Positions 10,078 through 20,389 of a stretch of 64,000 bases of DNA are shown piece after piece. This stretch comes from Oxytricha trifallax (taxonomy: Eukaryota; Ciliophora; Spirotrichea; Sporadotrichida; Oxytrichidae), in assembly GCA_000711775.1 (NCBI GenBank), contig ARYC01003694.1, forward strand, positions 1 through 64,000, written 5' to 3'. Numbering within the stretch: the first letter of the stretch is position 1; every line of letters starts with the position of its first letter. The notes below the pieces were generated by a model, which had not been told where the DNA came from, did no database searches, and saw only the letters and a list, made by a program, of their open reading frames with translations. The translations under genes and the position numbers were made by a program.

Positions 10078-11131
10078 ACAATTACTCTACCTCCTTATGT
10101 ACAAATTAAAATCAGTTAGTTGTCTGCTCTCTTAGCTGGCCTTTTAATGAATTGATTATATCGATTAGTAGGTCATGAATCAAGGGATATTGATGCAGTT
10201 TTTAGTAATTCCCTTTTAATATTACCCCAGTAGAATTCAATTCTATTAAACTATGGACTGTAAGGTTCGTTAAACACTGTTATTATTCTTGGTTGTTCAT
10301 ACTTTTTTTGGTTTTTTTGTCTAGTAAACAGATGGATTATCAACGAATATATTCATTTTTAATTCAGGGTACTTTTTTTCAGCTTCTATGAGGACAAATA
10401 TCCTACTCTGTCTTGATCCAAGGATTACTTTTTTATATCATAACTTTCTAGTTATATACCTCATTATTACTATGTCTCTTAAACCAAAACTAATAGATAC
10501 AAGTGTTGAAGGTAAATACAGCCTCGACAGCATGTATAAACTTAATATTATTATATTATGCTCTCTGCATATAATTATAGATATAATTTAATTTGTTGTT
10601 GTAAATTGGCAGAGTGAAATCAATCACTCTTTTGATACGATTAACACCTTTGTAGTAGGTATTTTTTCGTTTATTGATGTTTGCTATAGACTATGCAGAG
10701 ATCTTTACCTCAGGGAACTGACGATGAAACATAGTAGCTTGTTGGTCGAGAGAGAAGGGAGCACAATACTTCAATGTTTTTTTTCATTAATAAGAGAGTC
10801 AATATGCTTTAATAAGAACTTTAACCTCCTTTTGGCTAAGAATTCAGTTATTATTGCTTTAATTACAAAGCTAGGAAACAATGAGAGTGAATAGTCGACG
10901 TACTTTGCTTAAGATAAGTGTAATTGACTTATAGTTATGTTCTAGTTTGACTTATTCACTGTATATATCACATCCATATAACAGTTTAAACACTAAATCT
11001 ATATACTTTTCATTATAAATAGACCATATAAGCTTGTAATTTTTTGTCTCACATTAAATTAATAACCCCACCCCCTAACAAATTACCTAAAAATCAAAGA
11101 ACTTATAAACTTCATTAAGGAGTTTTGGGGT
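10078..11131. mobile_element. Right-hand part of the old TBE interrupted by TBE-B
   Basis: Transposase gene plus right terminal repeat (about 11070-11131, ending AAGGAGTTTTGGGG). With the 57-kDa remnant at 4490-5572 and the intergenic block to 6056, it makes one older TBE into which TBE-B landed. The old element's 22-kDa gene is missing, so a deletion accompanied or preceded the insertion. Confidence 0.7.
10110..11054 (-). pseudogene. Transposase of the old TBE, heavily decayed
   Basis: Aligns with the TBE-B transposase from the start region (ATG at 11052-11054; TTTTTGTCTCACAT reads the start of the gene on the minus strand) to the C-terminus. Many substitutions and small indels are present. 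The region around the first Asp (CCTCGACAGCATGTATAAAC near 10520) is still recognisable on the minus strand as HAVE, so the Asp has changed. Not functional. Confidence 0.75.
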
Positions 11132-11140
11132 AAAGAAAAG

Positions 11141-11405
11141 GATAAATTGCCTAGAACAAGGCATTTTAGAGAATTATCTTCCTATTCAGAGATAAATACG
11201 ACACTGGCAAAAACCCCTATCATGGAGCTCACAAGGAGGATGTCTACAACCATACAACTCCTACTATTTAAAAGGCAAAAACTATTACTTCAGTCTCATA
11301 TTAATGAATAATTTACGGTAATATCAATATTGCAAGCAGTATATTTGTAATTTATTATGCTTTTCCCATTTATTATATTCAAAGATTAAGCTTGCAATCA
11401 TAAAA
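11141..11405. other. GC-richer tract open in both directions, unclassified
   Basis: This stretch directly follows the old TBE end and is richer in G/C than its surroundings. On the + strand it is open for about 88 codons in the ciliate code (sample ELTRRMSTTIQLLLFKRQKL). On the minus strand a different gene-like frame is open over 11148-11235 (sample LLVSSMIGVFASVVFISEQE). I cannot decide which, if either, is real. Confidence 0.25.
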
Positions 11406-12257
11406 AATGATAGGATTTCTATTATATTAGAATATCATAAGAGTAAGTTTTATTGTTTCGAAATACATAGATGAGTAAAATAATAATGTGTGTTTTTGTT
11501 TTTTAAATTCTTGCATTTAAAATAATTCACTTCTCACAATTTTTCACATACTTTTACTTTAAAAATCAAACTAAAAAATTGTAAATATCTCTAAGCTTTA
11601 TTTTTTCTTAATTTTAAGAATTCCCTTTGTTATATTAATTTATATATTCGTGATTTTTCTTAACTCTTGCATAAATTTTTTCCAAAATTTTAATTACTCC
11701 CATTTATCAATAAAAATAAAGAATTAATTATTTATATATAAAGACAATTTACAGTTTTTGATTCTAAATCTTTTCACTCAGTTGAACTATTTTCCCCTTT
11801 TTTATCATTTAAAAGTTAGTTGAACCTTTTTTTTAACATGAGTTTATTTTTAATCAAGATAAAAAAAATTTTCAAATATTTTCTATAAAATAATTTAAGT
11901 TTGATTAAATTTTCAAGTTTTTGCAAAGATATTTAAATTTAATTACAACTTTTCTTATAAAGATAAAGGAAATATATTTTATTACAAAAATCTATAATAA
12001 TTTAATCCTATATGTTTGGCAATATTAGGCAAATACAAATAATTATGCACAAATTCAGTTTTTTGTTAATTAAGACTTTTCATCCTTAAAAAAATTTAAT
12101 ATATGTCATAAATTAGATTACTTATATCGCTAAATTTTTTCTATATAAAACTTTTTTATTAAAAATCCCAACAATAAATTGTATAAACAAATTAATTAAA
12201 AATGGAGTTTCTATTATTGACAAATACTGGCTATCATGTAAAATATTTAAAGAAATC
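11406..12257. other. AT-rich stretch, nothing recognised
   Basis: Almost pure A/T with homopolymer runs. No coding-like composition, repeat or terminal motif was seen. Probably an IES or intergenic germline DNA. Confidence 0.5.
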
Positions 12258-12656
12258 AATATTGTAGGAATACATTCGATTTGGGAAAAATAATTAAAAT
12301 CAAATAAATGTAAAAGAAAATTATTGGCAGTTAACTTTCAGGAACCTGGACAATATGGTACTTGTTCGATGGAGAATTCAAAATTAGCTGGACTTTAATA
12401 TTGGCGGTACACCTCTATCGCATCCCCAGAGAGAGTTAACTTGATTTTAATTTTGGCATTAAAATCAACTAAACAAATCACCCAAAATTAAAATCAAGTT
12501 ATCTCGGTCCAGGGATTAAAGTCCAGCTAATTTTGAATTCTCCATCGAACAAGTACCATATTTCCAGGTTTCCTGAAAGTTAACTGCCAATAATTTTCTT
12601 TTACATTTATTTGATTTTAATTATTTTTCCCAAATCGAATGTATTCCTACAATATT
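12258..12656. repeat. Foldback element, TTGTAGGAAT family (best-preserved type copy)
   Basis: A 399-bp near-palindrome that starts AATATTGTAGGAATACATTC and ends with the reverse complement. Internal landmarks repeat in both arms: CAGTTAACTTTCAGGAA, TTCGATGGAGAATTCAAAAT, TAGCTGGACTTTAATATTGG. No coding capacity. At least eight relatives occur in this window. It looks like a non-autonomous hairpin (MITE-like) element; the duplication could not be separated from the palindromic end. Confidence 0.8.
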
Positions 12657-12708
12657 TGTCAAAAGCATTTATTTTATATAATTATTTTTAATAAAGAGAT
12701 TATGTACT

Positions 12709-13600
12709 TATATCAAGAAATCAGAGTCGAGATGAGAAATTGGTAAATCATAAGAAGAAACTAGTTGCAACTCGGTTAATCAATAATTAAATTATTTTAT
12801 GTTTGGCTATAAAATCAAACAATACCTCCCATTATATATATATATTTTATATTTTTTAGTCTTTTAATCACTTAGAATTTTTAATGCTGTGTAATATTAA
12901 CAAATAAACTACAAGAGTGAGACAATTATTTTTCGGGATATGACTCCATTTTACTTCAATTTTTACATTCAAAACTATATTTTTAAAAAAAATTATACTT
13001 TATAGGGGAGTATTTTTTATTTTTTAGCCACTTTTGCTATGAAATTATTTATTGTTATTATGAAAATAAATAAGAATAGTAGATAATAGAAATACAATTT
13101 ATGATTTAGTTTTTTGTAGAAACATCTAGCACTAATTAAGAGTATTGCTGATTTGAAGTAAATCTAGTTTGAATCGATTTTGACCAACTTATTGATTATA
13201 TATTATTTTTTATGCAATCTTGCAAAAGTAATTATGCTTAAAAGGGTAGATTATTTGTATATAACTTAAATGTTTATATAAAATTTGTGAGATTTTAAAA
13301 AAAATATGTGAATGTATTAATTAATATAGCGTGATTAAATTATTAAGCAATATATTAACTTTTAATAAAAAATATTAAATAAATTGAAAAAGTAAATGAT
13401 GATTATATTAAAATCAAAGAAATAGTTTGAGCTTGACTGAGATTATGTGAAATTAATTATTTTTTATTTAATAGGTTATTTGGTTATGGTAAAGCAATCT
13501 TAGTAATCTAAAATTTACTCATTAATAATATAATTTATTTTTTTAGCAAGCTATTGTTCATTTTGTCTAAAAGAGTTAACATATTTTATTTAATTTATTT
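12709..13600 (+). CDS. Series of small coding islands (possible MDSs)
   Basis: Islands at 12709-12830 (sample NQSRDEKLVNHKKKLVATRL), 13112-13200 (sample HLALIKSIADLKQIQFESIL) and 13480-13600 (samples GYLVMVKQSQQSK and ASYCSFCLKELTYF, the latter with a Cys-x2-Cys pair) are separated by spacers that are nearly all A/T. No pointer repeats were fixed. They may be pieces of one + strand gene; function unknown. Confidence 0.3.
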
Positions 13601-13689
13601 TTAAAAATTACATTATACTTATTATAATAATAACAGCTTAATCTTTAAACTTCTATATCTAGATTAGAATAATGTATAACAAAATTTAA

Positions 13690-13920
13690 TTAATAAATTA
13701 GAAACTAAAACGAGGGAGCTTCTCTGATCAAATGAATTATCATTTACTCACATTTAATATTGCATCTGCTATATTAAAGTAAAGAAAGAGATAAATCATA
13801 AATTTATATTTAAGAAATAATCAAACAATTATACTTATTTAGAAAATGTGTGGCAAACGAGAAATGCTTGACAATTTTTCTCAATTGCCTTACATAACGG
13901 GAGCAAAGCAAAAATTTAGA
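13690..13920 (-). CDS. Unrecognised coding islands, minus strand
   Basis: Two short minus-strand islands (samples: FLLCSRYVRQLRKIVKHFSF at about 13840-13915; MIIHLIREAPSF at about 13695-13740). Composition is markedly less AT-rich than the flanks. They lie downstream of the stronger islands at 14053-14718 and may be the 3' end of the same gene. Confidence 0.35.
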
Positions 13921-14052
13921 ATCATTTATATTTAATATTATAATTGATCAAATTAAGTTGATGTATCATTCTTATAATTCGACGAATATTTAAAATTTTT
14001 ACCAAATAATTAAAATAAATTGAAATTTACTCATTACTTGACTTATTCTTCT

Positions 14053-14350
14053 TCATCCTTCCGTGTACATGCTCATTCTGTTATCTCCATTGTGTTTTTC
14101 ATTCGAGACTTCACTCAAAAGACTTTTATCTTAAGATCTCGCAAAAATATACTTTGCATGTTGTACTGCATCAAATGTAAATGTTGGCTAGCCCGATTTA
14201 ATTTATACTCCCCGTGTTACTATGATGCTTCTACTTTCGTAGCAGTCCCATTCTTCGACTGTGATTTTTTACCTCGGAAGTTTATTAGTCGTAATTATTA
14301 TAAAGTAGTGTATATCTTCTTCATCTATGTTTCCCCAAATTTCACATCAT
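14053..14350 (-). CDS. Unrecognised coding island, about 99 codons
   Basis: Minus-strand frame from about 14350 to a TGA at 14053-14055, with convincing protein-like composition (samples: WGNIDEEDIHYFIIITTNKL, ITVEEWDCYESRSIIVTRGV, QPTFTFDAVQHAKYIFARS). The + strand is also open here for 135 codons, but that frame reads as hydrophobic and Cys-rich filler, which is typical of the complement of a real gene. No family is recognised. Confidence 0.5.
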
Positions 14351-14469
14351 CTGCGAAACCTCTGCTCTTTAGAAAAAATTATTTTGCTGTAATGTTGTTT
14401 AAATTAGAAGGATCAAGTTTAGTTTAAAAGTCTCAAGGAGGGGCAAGATAAACTTTTTCTCAAAATTTC

Positions 14470-14718
14470 AAATAATTTATTAGAAGTTTTTAAAGGAAAA
14501 TATAGTATAAGAGTTGATAAATTTTATTTTGCCCAGCATAGAGGGCTATTATTCGGTTTCGTTATCAAGCAACCATTCCTCAGTATTTAAGCTGGTGGCT
14601 TGAAGATAAACTTATCGCAAAATACAGAAAAATAATTTGAGAATGACGCTTTTGCCGGTTTTTGCCTCTTCTTTGCAATGGAACTTCGTTGGAAATACCT
14701 TTTGTGGAACCGCTTAAT
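14470..14718 (-). CDS. Unrecognised coding island with a TGKS motif
   Basis: About 80 codons open on the minus strand (samples: FHCKEEAKTGKSVILKLFFC, LRQVYLQATSLNTEEWLLDN, NETEQQPSMLGKIKF). TGKS resembles the end of a P-loop, but the glycine spacing of a Walker A motif is not complete, so nucleotide binding is only a guess. Probably upstream of the 14053-14350 island in the same gene; an AT-rich spacer lies between. Confidence 0.45.
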
Positions 14719-15113
14719 TATCATTCTTATTTTTAAGAAAATGTTCGATAAAAATTAATTAAACATTAAAAAAATTACAACATGTTATCAAGTCATTAAT
14801 TTTGCATCTTTTGATTTTTCCATGCTATCTCCGTTACTTAAATCATAATTAATTTTAACAGTCACTGAATTATGAAATAGCATTACAAATCTTTTCAAAT
14901 ATATATTGAAATTATATTTTTAATTCCATATATTTCTTTACTGGTATCATTATTGACTCTCATAATTGCAACAAGATAATTTTATTAATGCAATCAAATA
15001 GATCTGTTTATTGAATATAATTAATATTTGCATTTATTTTAACTGCTCATCATTATATCAGTAAAAAAATCTATTTGAATTACTTATCTGATATAAATAA
15101 AATAGAGATGAAA

Positions 15114-15799
15114 ATTGATAATTTATTGTTTTTAAAAATGCAAATTTGAAGTAATGCCACTCAAAAGAGGACCGCTATAAATATTTTTGTCTTATATTAT
15201 TTAAATGTTCCAAAAATTATTAAAACATCAAAAGGACAAGTTATAAATCATTAAAGATGTCTCTAATGACCATTCATAAATATCTATGGCTACTCAGATC
15301 AAAGTTATTTTCTATATTTGTATCATTCAAAACATAGAATTTTTAATAATATTAAATTATTTTTTTTCTATTATATTAATTATGTTTGTATTTCAAAAAT
15401 GCATTTAGCTATAAAAATTGTAAATACTATATTAAAAATTACCTATCTATTTGCTAACTTTAATAAAATATCTTAATGCTAAAATAGCAGCTAATTATTG
15501 TATAAGTAAATGCATTTTTGAAATACAAACATAATTAATATAATAGAAAAAAAATAATTTAATATTATTAAAAATTCTATGTTTTGAATGATACAAATAT
15601 AGAAAATAACTTTGATCTGAGTAGCCATAGATATTTATGAATGGTCATTAGAGACATCTTTAATGATTTATAACTTGTCCTTTTGATGTTTTAATATTTT
15701 TGGAACATTTAAATAATATAAGACAAAAATATTTATAGCGGTTCTTTTTTGAGTGGCATTACTTCAAATTTGCATTTTTAAAAACAATAAATTATCAAT
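15114..15799. repeat. Large palindrome, about 290-bp arms
   Basis: Arms at about 15114-15405 and 15509-15799 are near-identical inverted copies (outer sequence ATTGATAATTTATTG; inner GTATTTCAAAAATGCATTT). The loop is about 100 bases. Only a few differences were seen, e.g. in the run near 15168 and 15748. No open frame of interest. Either a young foldback transposon or a palindromic duplication; its ends do not match the TTGTAGGAAT or C-rich families. Confidence 0.85.
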
Positions 15800-15807
15800 A
15801 AGTTGGC

Positions 15808-15975
15808 GCAAAATATACCAATCAAAAGATATGTGCATTATTTATGAGGATAGTTTAGATAGCCATCGTAAAAGTTCCACATTTTCAAGATAACATAAGA
15901 TGATATACTTGAAAGACTTAAGAGAGTAAGTTAATGAAATACCACAAAGAAACACAGGTAAAATTTGTTTAATAA
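15808..15975 (+). CDS. Unrecognised coding island
   Basis: About 55 codons on the + strand with a balanced, hydrophilic composition (samples: DMCIIYEDSLDSHRKSSTFS, MIYLKDLREQVNEIPQRN). It begins right after the palindrome at 15114-15799 and precedes a solitary TBE end. A possible MDS of an unknown gene. Confidence 0.4.
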
Positions 15976-16019
15976 GAATATATTAATATTAGTTAAATAA
16001 TTATAAATAATGCATAACA

Positions 16020-16130
16020 TTTATGTTTTCTCTACGAACCCAAATAAGGCCCCATTGCGTTTTCTTTACGACCCCAACTGTAACTACAAATAAAATCACT
16101 AAAACATCGATAAGGTATTTTGGGGGTTTG
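16020..16130. repeat. Solitary TBE terminal repeat
   Basis: Outer end at 16130 (GGTATTTTGGGGGTTTG), preceded by the subterminal sequence of other TBE ends in degenerate form. The interior side faces lower coordinates, but no TBE gene is found there. A leftover end after deletion, or displaced by rearrangement. Confidence 0.65.
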
Positions 16131-16149
16131 ATTAATACTTGCCATTGAT

Positions 16150-16613
16150 TTTACCATACTTAAAATCTACCTTGGATTTGCCAGATTGTATATCTTTTGA
16201 TAAACCTCTTAAAACTTGATTCAGTTGAAAAGAAGTCTTAGCGATCTTTACATTCAGAGTTAATTGACTTATCATTTAGTTGCTGTTTTTTAGCTCCTCT
16301 ACATATTCAATATATGTTTAAAGTCTTATCTCTGCTATAATTTGTAGTTTTAAATTTCGGTTTAAAGACCTTTGCTTTCTCATATAACCTTGGCTCTTTC
16401 TCTCAACATAAATAATTTATGGCTTTTAGTGTTGTCAAAGTTTAGCTATGATTAACCAGAGCCAAGAGAGACTGCTTTGCGAATTTTAAATGAGTCGTTA
16501 TATTTAAATTATAATTATTATTAATAATCTTTAATAATCTCTCTTGTGATAACAACTAGTAGAGATGTTGGCATTGCAGCAAGTATGGTTGATTTTAAGA
16601 TGTTAGACATCAT
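16150..16613 (-). pseudogene. TBE-D 57-kDa gene, 5' fragment
   Basis: Starts at ATG 16611-16613 with the same leader as TBE-E (ATG ATG TCT) and aligns over the N-terminal zinc-finger half only (for example the stretch 16290-16370 matches 44345-44420 of TBE-E). The frame is broken by TGA codons. The kinase half is absent. Confidence 0.6.
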
Positions 16614-17058
16614 TTTCAACCTATATTTACAACAATAAACTTTCTAAATTCAATTTTATTAATTTTGATTTAGGTAACAATTAAGAATAAATTCAGGTGG
16701 GTACTGGTACCTAATAGGTTTTGAACCATTTTGGAAAACTTTTCCATTAAATCTTCATTAATTTAAGATTAGGTACCAATTAAGTTTTGTACTATTAAAT
16801 TGGCACCAATTAAAATAAATTGGATTTAGTAACAGTAATAATTAAATTTAATCAAATTAAGTACTAATTTAATGGAACTAATTGATAAAAATGGAGTTCT
16901 ATCTCTGCAGTTTGCCACAACTTCTGCAAACTTTATCCATGTATCTTTGCCAAGTTAACTTCCTTAAGGATACCCATATTTAATAGTGAATTCTTTAACA
17001 AAAAGATCTGAAGTCTATAAATATAATTAGAAATTGAATAATAGAAAGAGCAAAAAAG

Positions 17059-17640
17059 ATGGAATCACTCATTAATCAAAAGAAAAGAGTTTAGGCTCAA
17101 GAAATGATCTCAAGATTCAGAAGTAAAGAAGGTATATTTTTTATATAACTTTACAGAATAAGATAATTTGATTACTATTAACATGCTATAGAGTTGGTTT
17201 TTTCTTCCAACAAAGGAAGGCATAAAAATTTCATTTTTTAAAAAATCAATACTTTGTGAGGATTTGAAAGCTATTAAATAAAGAGATTAGATTAATTCAA
17301 ATACAAAACTACTAGAGATTTTAGTTACTACTCTTAATTAGGATGCTATGAAATATGAGGAAGTGGTTGTTTACCTTCCTACCAAGAAACAACTCTCTAA
17401 TACACTACCATAGAGGAACTTCTTCTTTGGTGTTTTTGGTACAATAAAAGAGGAGTATTAAAAAATAGTAGATAATCATAAGTACGATTTTCTATCTCTC
17501 CTGAAGAGTAGAAGGAGCAAGGTATACTTATAAACTCAGCTTGGCTTGAGGAATATAAAAAGAATCTTAATTTTCTTAATAATTTTTGTCATTTAACTTG
17601 GTTCGAAAATATGACACTGGTAGTTATGTTTTAACCTTTT
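17059..17640 (+). pseudogene. TBE-D 22-kDa gene, decayed
   Basis: Starts at ATG 17059 (MESLINQKKRV-AQEMISRFR). It aligns to the TBE-E and TBE-B copies, including the LPTK-x-LS-LP region at about 17370-17420. The intron-1 region keeps a TATAG acceptor (about 17192). At the intron-2 position the same 26-base spacing is kept but with an AT donor. Several frame breaks; the third exon is lost after about 17640. Confidence 0.65.
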
Positions 17641-17960
17641 GAGGCTTTCTTAGACTCCTTAGTTTTATGAACAGAGAGATTATCAAGGAACAGGATGATC
17701 TCTTGGTTGCTATACTTCTCTCTGAGCTTATGTAGGAACTTTATATACTACTCTCGCTTAATATATCGAGGATAAATGACATAACTCTCTAAGCCTGAAT
17801 CTTCACAAATACTATCTAAAATTGCGTGAGGGACAACCATTACTTTTTAATCATACACTTTTATATTATAATACTATTTATACCAGGACTTATTGATAAA
17901 AGTGGTGAATGTAAACACTGCTTCATCCGCGTGAATTTAAATGAAAATAATTTTTTAAAG
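17632..17960 (-). pseudogene. TBE-D transposase, internal fragment
   Basis: Minus-strand match to the TBE-E transposase segment 45590-45880, including the region around the second catalytic Asp (TTATCAAGGAACAGGATGATC at 17676-17697 reads ILFLDNL on the minus strand) and up to the first Asp (GCTTCATCCGCGTGAATTT near 17920). The rest is missing. Confidence 0.65.
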
Positions 17961-17989
17961 AAAATCTACATATTTTATGTTTGAATAAA

Positions 17990-18855
17990 ATTCAATAAAA
18001 AATCGAAAATTAAATATTCAAATAAATCATGAAACCGAAAAGTAAAGTATAATTTATAATAAAATTTTAATGATTAAAAAGATTAATCATTTGGATGCTT
18101 CAGTTATGATAAAGTGGAATCACTCAATTTAAGGTTGCTTTGCGGTTGATTGAACATTTTAGTTCAGGGCTACATTTAGTGCCAAGTTATTCTCCCTTCA
18201 TTTTATATCTCTAAACACTGATAAAATTTTGTCATTTAATAATCTCGAAGTGAGTCACGAAATTTTATTTCTTTTGCAACTCTCTCCGCTTAATATTATC
18301 TCTTTATTAGTATATTCTCCTAATTTTCATTTAGCAAATTCTTTTTTTTACATGCTTTTTGCACATAAAAGAATGCTATAATCTATAAACATAAAGTTGC
18401 TACAAAAGCAACATGATATAAAGGTGTTAGTAATAGATAAGATGATTTTTGCATTTCAATGATTGAAATGCATTTTTGTGCAAAAAGCATGTAAAAAAAA
18501 GAATTTGCTAAATGAAAATTAGGAGAATATACTAATAAAGAGATAATATTAAGCGGAGAGAGTTGCAAAAGAAATAAAATTTCGTGACTCACTTCGAGAT
18601 TATTAAATGACAAAATTTTATCAGTGTTTAGAGATATAAAATGAAGGGAGAATAACTTGGCACTAAATGTAGCCCTGAACTAAAATGTTCAATCAACCGC
18701 AAAGCAACCTTAAATTGAGTGATTCCACTTTATCATAACTGAAGCATCCAAATGATTAATCTTTTTAATCATTAAAATGTTATTATAAATTATACTTTAC
18801 TTTTCGGTTTCTTGATATATTTGAATATTTAATTTTCGATTATTTATTGAATTCG
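17990..18855. repeat. Large palindrome, about 380-bp arms
   Basis: Arms at about 17990-18366 and 18474-18855 are near-perfect inverted copies. The outer ends read AATCGAAAATTAAATATTCAAA and its complement; the inner ends read TGCTTTTTGCACA and its complement. The loop is about 107 bases. The minus-strand frame 18383-18613 crosses loop and arm and is not a gene. It abuts the truncation point of TBE-D and may have caused it. Confidence 0.85.
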
Positions 18856-19299
18856 ACCTTAATGTAATGAAAGAGAGATATCTTGAAGTAATTCTATATA
18901 AACCTTGGGAATATGATTATTATATAAATGTTGTATATTAAGGGGAATTCATATTTGATGTGGGGGAAGGTGAGGGAGTATTTGGCGAGCAATTATGTTT
19001 TTTCTCGTTATTTTTTTCTTCTCAATCTCACAATCTTAAATTAATTTATTGGTAATAATAATTTATATGTTTTAATAAATGCGTATATCTACAAGCAGAA
19101 ATTACTTTAAAAAGGCAATTTGTCTTTTAGTTTAAGATGTAGTCTTCTAGTTAAATTATATTAAAATATAGTAAAGAAATGAATCATAAAAATAAATAAA
19201 TTTTGCACAAAAGTTCTTGTAAGATCACTTTCAAGCTACTTTAAAAAAATATTTATATAATATTAAATTATAGAATTAATATATATATATATTACTTTT

Positions 19300-20365
19300 C
19301 TTACCCTTCAACATCTTTTGTAAGAAAAAGTTCTATGCTTTCCTTTATTTTTTTACTGTCAAAGCAAATGCTTTCTATAAAAAGGGCAATATAATTTATA
19401 ATTATAAAAGTATATATTATTAATAAGTAATTTGTAATAAATAGATGTAAATGTTAATATTTGCAAAAATTTAATTCTATTTTAAATTTCATTTTTCAAT
19501 AATTATATTACAAAATTTTATAAAATTTAAATTTTCAAATTTTATATATTCTCAATTGATAAATATCAAAATTTTAAATCTATATACCTTTGTTTCTTTT
19601 TCCCAAACTTTAGGCACTAAGTTAAAAATATAGTCACCTTCAATGTACCAAGATCTATCTGAAAATATTCGGATTTTAGAAAAAATAAAAAAAACATAAA
19701 ATAAAGATTTTCTCTTCAAACCTATCTTTAAAAGGAACGACATCCATGAAAAAATCATCTTAATTATGAAAATCTTCAAAAAATGGCTTCATTTGTTTGA
19801 CCATTTCAGCTTTTTCAAAAACTTAATTTTATTTCTCTAGATCCTTTTACAATTCATTTTCTTTTTTTATATAAAATTCAATAAATTAAATAATAAAAAA
19901 TTTATATGAATAGCTTATAAATTTTCAGGCAATAGTACTTAAGAAATATTTTAAGATTGTTTTCCATCCATTTACATAAAACTGGAAAGTAATTAATCTT
20001 CATCAATAATATCTTATTAAATAGGTTGGGAAGAAGAAGATGAAGGACCGTTGAGATCCAATAAAGGCTCAATGTCTAATTGAGATCTCAGACTTTAATC
20101 AACATTTTAAGGTACTGGTTGTCAAAAAATAAAATTAAATATTAATATAATATAATTATTCTAATATTAATTCCCTAATTTGGAGAATATTTATACATTA
20201 AATATTTATGTTGAGTTATTGGATTATCAGCAAGTCTATCTTGGATGGGAAGTGTTTGATTGACTGAATTAACAAGGATTTAGTTTTTTTAACTTAATGG
20301 CTGTTAGATTTACATAGTTTTAGAGTAATGCAAATTTATTTCGGCGTTATATGGGTAGAAATTCC
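19300..20365 (-). CDS. Minus-strand gene in at least five MDSs, product unknown
   Basis: Islands in gene order: 20365-20210 (sample FYPYNAEINLHYSKTMQIQQ), 20121-19921 (LRSQLDIEPLLDLNGPSSSS), 19861-19703 (ENELQKDLEKQNQVFEKAEM), 19665-19578 (SDRSWYIEGDYIFNLVPKVW) and 19395-19300 (IESICFDSKKIKESIELFLT). Joining neighbours at shared short repeats (CAAC, GAAAAT, TTT, ATT) keeps a single open frame throughout. The product has a Ser-rich, Leu-acidic N-terminal part and a coiled-coil-like middle. More MDSs may lie on either side. No family recognised. Non-scrambled order. Confidence 0.6.
19666..19705. other. Putative 40-bp IES, pointer TTT
   Basis: Almost pure A/T. Removing 40 bases between the AAA repeats at 19663-19665 and 19703-19705 joins ...RFEEKIF to SDRSWYIEG... 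and corrects the frame (40 is 1 modulo 3, as needed). Confidence 0.4.
19862..19926. other. Putative 65-bp IES, pointer GAAAAT
   Basis: Flanked by ATTTTC (GAAAAT on the coding strand) at 19856-19861 and 19921-19926. Removal joins ...VLLPE to NELQKDLEK... in frame; without it the two gene-like frames do not connect. Confidence 0.55.
20122..20213. other. Putative 92-bp IES, pointer CAAC
   Basis: AT-rich spacer flanked by GTTG (CAAC on the coding strand) at 20118-20121 and 20210-20213. Removing one copy and the spacer joins ...NPIT to QPVPQNVDQ... in frame. A four-base repeat in AT-rich DNA is weak on its own; frame continuity supports it. Confidence 0.5.
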
Positions 20366-20389
20366 AAAAATTAAAATATAATTATGTAG

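Larger units (their letters stand above)
16150..17960. mobile_element. TBE-D, truncated and decayed TBE
   Basis: Contains in order the 5' part of the 57-kDa gene (minus), the 22-kDa gene (plus) and the 3' part of the transposase gene (minus). The kinase half, the transposase N-terminus and both proper ends are missing. Its right side stops where a palindrome (17990-18855) begins. Confidence 0.75.

Noticed and set aside
14100..14420. Minus-strand FADD string near 14360 as a reverse transcriptase signature
   Set aside because: No other RT block (GPDG, KAYD, QGS) is nearby, and a different frame is more gene-like there.
14020..14427. 135-codon + strand open frame under the standard code
   Set aside because: Its hydrophobic, Cys- and Ser-rich sequence reads like the complement of a gene; the minus strand over the same interval has a far more protein-like frame in the ciliate code.
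18383..18613. 76-codon minus-strand frame
   Set aside because: It spans loop and arm of the 17990-18855 palindrome, and the same peptide is encoded in the other arm.
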